Source: Castanea sativa (lineage: Eukaryota; Streptophyta; Magnoliopsida; Fagales; Fagaceae). Taken from it: a stretch of 64,000 nt of DNA. A program made the position numbers and the translations under genes. The notes beneath the pieces are model-generated. The model was given only the letters and a program-made list of their open reading frames with translations, had not been told where the DNA came from and made no database searches. Every line of letters starts with the position of its first letter. Positions within the stretch are counted from its first letter, which is position 1. The stretch spans positions 18,744,835-18,808,834 of the forward strand of contig NC_134018.1 of the NCBI RefSeq assembly GCF_040712315.1. Reading direction: 5' to 3'. Shown here in pieces: positions 56,999 to 64,000 of this stretch.

Positions 56999-58496
56999 TG
57001 TTGTGAAATTTTAAAATACTCGCAAGTGTACAAACCGTACCGAAGTATAGTTTGACAAGAACGAGGTCGAACCCACAAGGACTTGAATGAATGTAGGAAA
57101 ATTAATTAAATCTTAACCAAATTAATCCTAATCTAGTTTAATAAAAATTGGTTATTTTGAAATTAAATAAACTAAGCAAATAGTTAAACTAAGCAAAAGA
57201 TATAAAACAATAAAAAGATGTAAACAATCAAGGGAAATGAATTAAAATTTTGGAATCTGTCTTGTAAGTCATATCAGCATATATTTATGATCATTAATTT
57301 TTTCCAACTACTACATGATAATCTAGAAATCAATCTTACTATCATGGAAAATACTCTCATTAAAATCCTTATTTTAAAAATCAAAAGCATGTTCTTCTTC
57401 GCTTCTTAAGTATAAAATCAAATTATCAATTGTATCCGTAGCCAAACAAATCACAAGATATATCCAATTCTAAAAATCAAATCATAAATTGTATCTATTG
57501 ACAGACAGATCACAAGCGATATCCAATTTTATAATCAGGAATTAATAAACCAAGCATTCAATTAATTAAGATAAATCCTAAATTATGAGAAAAACATGAT
57601 TGAACTCATATCTGGAATCTCATCATAGTCAATTGATATGAAGCAAGAACAATTTAAATCATTAAAGAACAACTATTGTGGGAAAAATCAAATCACATAA
57701 ATATTACTAATAATCTTTAACAAGGTTTCATCCTCAACCCTAGTTATAAATTTAGCTACTCATAGTAATTAAAATAAAACACAAGAATAAAATACTAAAC
57801 ATTAAACTAGACAAATAAATAAAACTAACTGTCATGGAAGAAAACCAAAGAAGTAGCCGCACTCTCTATGTTCAGCCCCCAGCCCTAGCACTAGCCTCCC
57901 TTGAATTTTGCCCTAAAGAGCCTTTAAATAGGTCAAGGAATCCTATTACAAGTTGAATTTCTGTTTGGGGAAAATTCCAGATTTTTAAGCTTCACTTAAC
58001 CAACAATTTTGGCCCATTTAACGTCAGAATTAGGACTTTTGGTAAACTAAAAAGTTGTAGCCCATTAAGTTAAATTTCCAACCCAACTTGAATCATCTTG
58101 ATTAAAAATATCTGAGCCGAAAGTTATGCCAAACATACTAACTGATGTGCAGGCTGGAATCCTAATCCGAATTGAACTTGGATTTGATGCAAATTTCCTT
58201 TGATTCCTTGCTCTAATTGGACTTAAATTTAATTGGGTTGGTCTTCTTTAATTTCATCATGGCCCTTGTAAAAGTAAAGTCCATTAGCTTTCTTCTTTGT
58301 ACAAATCCACTTATTTAATTCCATTCTCCTACAAAAGATAAATTCATGCAATAAGATTCAATTAAGCACAAAATTGATTATTCACCATTATTCCAAAACC
58401 AAATATAAAATGCATGAATTATCTCAAAATAAGTATGATAATGCTTTCGAACAATGATATAAATATGCAAAATTAAGCTATTATCAATGCACATCA
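56999..58496 (-). repeat. Athila LTR, left (3') copy
   Basis: About 1,498 bp. On the minus strand it runs from TGATGTGCATTG to TTTCACAACA. It matches the right copy from 63444 on with scattered differences. A polypurine tract follows at 58497-58511 (minus strand AGGTTTGGGGGGATT). Confidence 0.88.
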
Positions 58497-58511
58497 AATC
58501 CCCCCAAACCT

Positions 58512-60419
58512 ACAATATGCTAGTCCTCGAGCAAAACAAATAAGAGTAAAACAAAACAAAGAAATAAAAATCAAAGAAAAAGAAAATCCTAACTAATCCA
58601 CTTTCGTTGGAAATTTCGATTGCATTTAGCGTATGCAACAAGCCTTTAAACCCCTAGTTTACACTAGTAGACGAGTTGTAGTCTCGTGAGGGTTTGCAAG
58701 GAATATACCCACAAAATTTTGAGAATGAATACTAAAATAAACAAAACAAAGAAAATCAAACATTTTTTTTTTCAATTGCCTTTTGCAAAGAGGATTAGTT
58801 CAAGTTCAAAAACACTACAAATGTTAAAGAAATTTATCATGCCATCAAAACTCAATGTGAGTGAAAAGTGGTAGCCAACCCAAACATACTCTTAGTTTTA
58901 GAATAAACTTGACTCGAATCTCTATTTGAAAGTATGCTTCAACTTAAATCTTTCCAGTGTTATCACTCAACAAATGAAATCACTCAGAAATGGGGTGTAA
59001 CACTCTCAACAACATATGTGAGCGGAATAATGTAAGCAAAATCAAATACCTCACTTATAAATCACATGAAAAACGCTTAATCAAGAAAGAACAAGTAGTC
59101 TCATGAAAAGATGCCAAAAATATTTATACCGCACCTTTTTCTTCTTAGTCATATCAATATCTGAACTACACAATCTTCAAGATCAAATAAGGACTTTATT
59201 AGGACGTAATGTAGGGTAAAAGCAAAGGGAATGAAATAAAAATGGGTGAAGGTAAATATAAGAAGTGTTTTCAAGATCAGTTCAAATCTTGATACTTTTT
59301 GGAATTTCCATTCAACACTGTTTCCTTTTTTTCAACTCTTCTTCTTCAAACCAGTACTCCTTCCTTACATCTTACTTCTCAAAATTTGATGAGAACCCTT
59401 TTTATTTTCTTCTTTTTGACATTTTTCCTTTTTTTTTTATTGAATTTTTTTTCTTTCTTTGACTTCTTTTTTCTTCCTTCTTTGAATTCTCACACAAACC
59501 ACCATATTGAAACAAACTGATCAAATTCTATCTTGAAACACTATGGATAAGGGCTTTAAGAAAGAAAGGCTAATTAAAAGGCTCAACGGGGTGACTAGCG
59601 ATAATGTATCAAGAAAGAAAAAGAAAAACACATATATGGCTCAAAGTAGACAAAAATGGCCTAATCTTATCTCTCAAAGACTAGTATAGTTCATTCAACA
59701 TCAATGACTTCAAAAGATTCAAGTGTGGCATAAAATTAGATTTTTTTTTCTTGGCCAAAAGAAAGAACAATGAGACTACAACAAGGGAAACATGTTATGC
59801 ACTTCTAAATGAACTTTAAGATTAGAAACAATAAATAGCCCTCAAAAAATAATGATTGACTCAAAACTCACAAGGGTTATAGTCTCCACATTGTTATCAT
59901 CAAGATTTTCTAATCATTTTTATCCTTCAACAACAACTTGTGTCTAAGTGGCTACGTGCATGTGCAATGAATTGAGCATGAAAGCACTGAAATTATTTAA
60001 GCAGGAGTAGTATAACAAACTCAAAACATAGACCTCAAGCTAGGCAAAAGATTTTATTTTTTAACACAACTAAACAAAACAAAACAAAAAGATAGAAATC
60101 TATATACATCCCCCCCAAACCTAAACCAAAAATTGTCCTCAATGTTAAAAATGATACTCTCAAATATATGTCTTGAATGAAAAGAGAGCAAAAAAATTAA
60201 TATGCAACATCAAAACCAAGTAGAAACAAGTAAGGTAAGGAGAAGGAGGAGACGTACCTTGATCGAGCTAATTGTTATAAATCTTAATTTCTGTCAAATA
60301 TCAGCTAGAACAAAAGAGAATAAAACTAAACAAGAAAATAAACACAAATATTAATCTACAAACAGAAAATAAACAAGAAAAAGATTTTTTTTTTTTTTTT
60401 GCAAAAAAATTTAACACAA
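58512..60419 (-). other. Long non-coding 3' region of the Athila element
   Basis: No domain-bearing ORF; the env-like ORF seen in some Athila elements is not visible. A second polypurine-like block (minus strand, GTTTAGGTTTGGGGGG, near 60109-60125) repeats the motif that lies next to the LTR. Confidence 0.45.
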
Positions 60420-63305
60420 CTAGAGATCAATCCTGATAAACAGGACCTTCCAAACCTCAACAACTCCATGGAGATAAATAATGCATATTATGAATGGACT
60501 AGTCCAATGATATTGTAACTTACCTGGATCAAAAACATGTTGGGAAGCTTTTGCAGTGTCTTCCAAGTGAATTCTTTGCATAACCATAGAAGAACTAATA
60601 CTCTTAATATCAGCAATTTTCCAACCTATAGCTTCCTTGTGTTCTTGAGGTATACTTATCAATTGGCGTTCCCTAAGGTCATCCAAATCTGAAGCTATAA
60701 TGACAGGTAAGGTCTTAGAAGAACCTAAAAAGGCATACTTAAGTGTGTCAGGTAATGGTTTCAACTCCAACTTTGGTGGTTCCACAGCAGATGGGGGTGG
60801 GGATGAAGAAAGTGGAAGAGGGATCACTTTTGGTTGCCAGCTATCAGTACTTAAGAGAGGAACAGAATCTAACAATGCATTGACCTCTTCAATTGAATGT
60901 TCAATATCAAAATTGCAACCAAAAAGATATAAGTAAGCCTCTAGAGGATCCTCATAACTCGATTGTAGGAAAGTATCATGGACTAGACTCTCAATCATGT
61001 CAACCTCACAGATATCCTCATTGTCTAGCACTTGTTTACTTATGTGGAAGATATTAAGTTCAACGGTCATATTCCCAAAAGAAATCTTCATTACACCACT
61101 CCGACAATTGATCAAAGCATTGGATGTGGCTAAGAAAGGGCGACCCAAAATGACATGGATTTGTGTACTGGCATTTAGAGCAGGCTCAGTGTCTAACACA
61201 ACAAAATCAATAGGAAAATAGAATGCATCCACCTTAATTAGCACATCCTCAACAATACCCCTAGGGATTTTCACAGACCTATCAGCTAACTGAAGTGTCA
61301 TGGTCGTTGGTTTTAACTCCCCCAAACCTAGCTGTAAGTATATAGAATATGGCAATAAGTTCACACTTGCCCCCAAATCTAGCAAAGCTCGCTCAATGAG
61401 ATGATCCCCAATCTTGCATGAAATTGTAGGAGATCCTGGGTCCTTACATTTCACTGGATATTTATTCTGAATAATTGAACTGACTTGCTCTGTCAAAAAT
61501 GCCTTTTTAGGGACATTTTTCTTTCTCTTCATTGTCACAAGATCTTTTAGAAACTTGGCATAAGCAGGAACTTGCTGAATTGCATCAAGAAATGGAATGT
61601 TTATTTGCACTTGCTTAAAAACCTCTAAAATGTCTCCAAATTGTGCACTTTTCTGAGGACTGATTAACCTTTGAGGAAATGGAGCTTTAGGAACAAACCT
61701 CTTATCAAGGGGGAAACTAAGATCCTGAATTGGAATGGAGGGTGGGTTGTCCTTCTTTTCTCCATGATCATCATGTGAACTATGAGTACCTTTTTCCTTT
61801 AACACAAATTTTCATCATCCTCCACTTCTGGCATTTTCACTTGATTATCAACTTGCTTACCAGACTTAAGGGTAGTAATAGACTGAACATGTTCTTGTCC
61901 ATGAGTAGAACTAGAAGAACCATTGATGGCATATTGTCCTTTTGGGTTAGGTATAGGTTGACTAGGAAACTTTCCTTTTTGCCTCTCTCCAACTTAGGTT
62001 GCTAACTGGCCAACTTGATTTTCTAACTTTGAATAGCTTGAGTATTCAAATGGGTGGAACTTTTCATCTCTTGAATGGATTGACTAGTTGATTGCATGAA
62101 AGTTTTGAGAGACTCCTCCAATGATGATTGTTGTCTTGGTGGTGCTACAAACTGAGGAGGTGATTGAGGAATGGGAGGATATGCTTGAGTAGGTGGACGA
62201 AATTGACTTTGTTGATGCACTTGTTGTCCACCTACATTTGTGGGAGGCAGATTTTGCCTCCATGAAAAATTAGGATGGTTCCTCCAATTTCAATTGTATG
62301 TCTCTGAAAATGGACTAGTAAATGGTTTTCCATAATTATTCAGTGAATTTGCTTGCTCAATATAAAAATCAGGGTACCCAATTGCAAAGGGACACATTTG
62401 TGTTGTATGCGTAGGACTTGCACAAATAGAGCATGTTTCACTTTGAACTTGATTGATGGAATTCATCCCTCTACCTAAAGCTAAAGCCTCAACCTTACGA
62501 GTGAGATTGTCCAACCTAGCTTTTATGTCTAAATCTTCACTAACTTCATACAATCCTCCTTTCTTAATTCCAGGGGCAGATCTCTCTTTACGGTTGGAAA
62601 AATCCCATTGTTGTGAACTTTCAGAAAAATTCTCAACAAATTTGTATGCCTCATCATCTACAAGACTCAAAAATCCACCACCATTCATGGACTCAATCAT
62701 GTTACGATTAGTCTGAGTCAAACCACTATAAAAATATTGTATTGGTCTCCATGTTTCAAAACCATGATAGGGACACTTTAAGATCAAGTCCTTAAATCTC
62801 TCCCAACTCTCATAAAATTTCTCTTGTTCATCTTGATAAAAATCTGCAATTTCTCTCCTCAAAGCATTAGTCTTGGCCATTGGGAAAAATTTAGAGAGGA
62901 ATTTGGTGACCAATAGTTCCATGAAGTGATAGATCTAGGTGACAAAAAATTAAGCCATGCTTTTGCCTTATGCTTCAAGGAAAAAGGGAATAAACGCAAG
63001 CGAACAGACTCATCAATGAAATTCTGGAACTTACAAGTAGCACAAATCTCAAGAAAATCCTTCACATGCATATAAGGATCTTCTCTATCCAATCCATGAA
63101 AAGTAGGAAGAAGATGGATTATCTGTGGCTTTAACTCAAAATGTGCAGCAGTGGTTGTAGGCAATACTATGCAAGATGGAGGGTTGGTGGTTATGGGTGA
63201 GAACAACTCCCTAAGAGTTTTTGAATCATCTCCTGTTTCTCCCATTGTGGATGAATAATCAAAACTAACAAGACGATTTTCTTTATCACGTATCCAAGTT
63301 CTCAT
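60420..63305 (-). pseudogene. Athila gag-protease fused to integrase tail
   Basis: Minus strand from 63305: gag N-terminus (IIHLLPTFHGLDREDPYMHVKDF), a frameshift near 62900, and gag core (FYQDEQEKFYESWERFKDL). Then come the knuckle CSICASPTHTTQMC near 62390, a Pro/Gln-rich segment (62023-62220) with breaks, and a 461-aa open part (60420-61805). The last contains protease ALLDLGASVNLLP (about 61370), ILGRPFLATSNA and the LELKPLPDTLKYAFLG, HKEAIGWKIADI segment that precedes RT in Athila. It then jumps at about residue 420 to FDPGKLQYHWTSPFII, an integrase C-terminal tail. RT, RNase H and the integrase core were removed by an in-frame deletion. Confidence 0.85.
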
Positions 63306-63419
63306 ACACCATGCAAAAAGAATTTTTGTTTTTTGTTTTTTTTTTAAAAAAAAAAAAAATTAACTACAACTAGTAGAAGAAAAAATTCAAGTAAGACCTA
63401 ATTTATTTTACTAACCAAG

Positions 63420-63437
63420 TCCCCGGCAACGGAGCCA
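63420..63437 (-). other. Athila primer binding site
   Basis: TGGCTCCGTTGCCGGGGA on the minus strand, one base from the TGGCGCCGTTGCCGGGGA complementary to plant tRNA-Asp, six bases from the LTR end. Confidence 0.85.
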
Positions 63438-63443
63438 AAAACT

Positions 63444-64000
63444 TGTTGTGAAATTTTAAAATATTCGCAAGTGTACGAACCGTACCGAAGTATAGTTTGA
63501 CAAGAATGAGGTCGAACCCACAGGGACTTGAATGAATGTAGGAAAATTAATTAAATCTTAACCAAATTAATCCTAATCTAGTTTAATAAAAATTGGTTGT
63601 TTTCAAATTAAATAAACTAAGCAAATAGTTAAACTAAGCAAAAGATATAAAGCAATAAAAAGATGTAAACAATCAAGGGAAAGGAATTAAGGTTTTGGAA
63701 TCCACCTTGTAAGTCATATCAGCATATATTTATGATCATTAATTTTTCCCAACTACTACATGATAATCTAGAAATCAATCTTGCTATCATGGAAAATATT
63801 CTCATTAAAATCCTTATTTTAAAAATCAAAAGCATGTTCTTCTTCGCTTCTTAAGTATAAAATCAAATTATCAATTGTATCCGTAGCCAAACAAATCACA
63901 AGATATATCCAATTCGAAAAATCAAATCATAAATTGTATCTATTGACAGACAGATCACAAGCGATATCTAATTTTATAATCAAGAATTAATAAACCAAGC
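63444..64000 (-). repeat. Athila LTR, right (5') copy, cut by window edge
   Basis: 557 bp visible, closely matching 56999-57555 with scattered substitutions by eye. The rest lies beyond the window. Confidence 0.9.

Larger units (their letters stand above)
56999..64000 (-). mobile_element. Athila-type Ty3/gypsy deletion derivative (continues past window)
   Basis: The left LTR is 56999-58496, and the right LTR starts at 63444 and runs off the window; both begin TGTTGTGAAATTTTAAAAT on the plus strand. The primer binding site is TGGCTCCGTTGCCGGGGA (minus), the tRNA-Asp-like site typical of Athila. Gag and protease are present, but RT, both RNase H regions and the integrase core are absent: the frame jumps from the segment before RT to the integrase tail. 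It sits inside the gypsy-3 RT, so it is younger than gypsy-3. Confidence 0.9.

Noticed and set aside
59265..59520. Phe-rich ORFs at 59265-59520
   Set aside because: Low-complexity T-rich sequence in the non-coding Athila 3' region.

Overview
The window looks like a piece of a eudicot nuclear genome, probably a woody species. It is AT-rich and intron-containing, and almost all of it is nested LTR retrotransposons plus LINE, hAT, MITE and SINE remnants. A Fagales-type tree would fit the element and terpene synthase style, but that is a guess from general impression, not a measurement. There is no sign of bacterial or organellar sequence.

The only convincing intact host gene is a seven-exon sesquiterpene-type terpene synthase on the minus strand (32054-34406, 555 aa). 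It has canonical splice sites, the RRx8W, RDR, DDxxD and NSE/DTE-type motifs, a TATA box and a poly(A) signal.

Layout, left to right. 1-9226: minus-strand copia-type remnants. These are two copies of one LTR around a gag pseudogene, a plant-transposon-domain ORF, and a reverse transcriptase/RNase H remnant. 9227-23680: a decayed Tat-type Ty3/gypsy element (minus) with an antisense ORF on the plus strand. Its right LTR is split by a copia element (18131-23279, 5-bp target duplication) that carries gag but no pol and has a large tandem duplication inside one LTR. 24470-27203: LINE remnants, including an internally deleted LINE with a poly(A) tail and a 14-bp target duplication. 28400-29952: a chimeric minus-strand copia fragment. 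32054-34523: the terpene synthase gene and promoter. 34524-38351: intergenic DNA with a MITE-like and a SINE-like remnant and (TA)n tracts. 38352-50097: a nearly complete 11.7-kb Tat-type gypsy element with 750-bp LTRs and a 5-bp target duplication. Its gag-pol frame is broken only by five in-frame stops. It also has a 151-bp tandem array and an apparently intact three-exon antisense gene. 50200-52050: a nonautonomous hAT (8-bp target duplication) inside an older repeat. 52352-53385: a solo LTR of the same family as the gag-only copia element. 53685-56998: the 5' half of a third gypsy element (plus). 56999-64000: an Athila-type element (minus) that interrupts it and has lost RT, RNase H and the integrase core.

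The most unusual points are: (i) LTR promoters of several families carry arrays of short, CG-containing, self-complementary motifs just upstream of their TATA boxes, with a different motif in each family group; (ii) the antisense gene is apparently intact in a young Tat element whose own gag-pol is dead; (iii) several elements look like deletion derivatives that keep gag or ends but lose catalytic domains.
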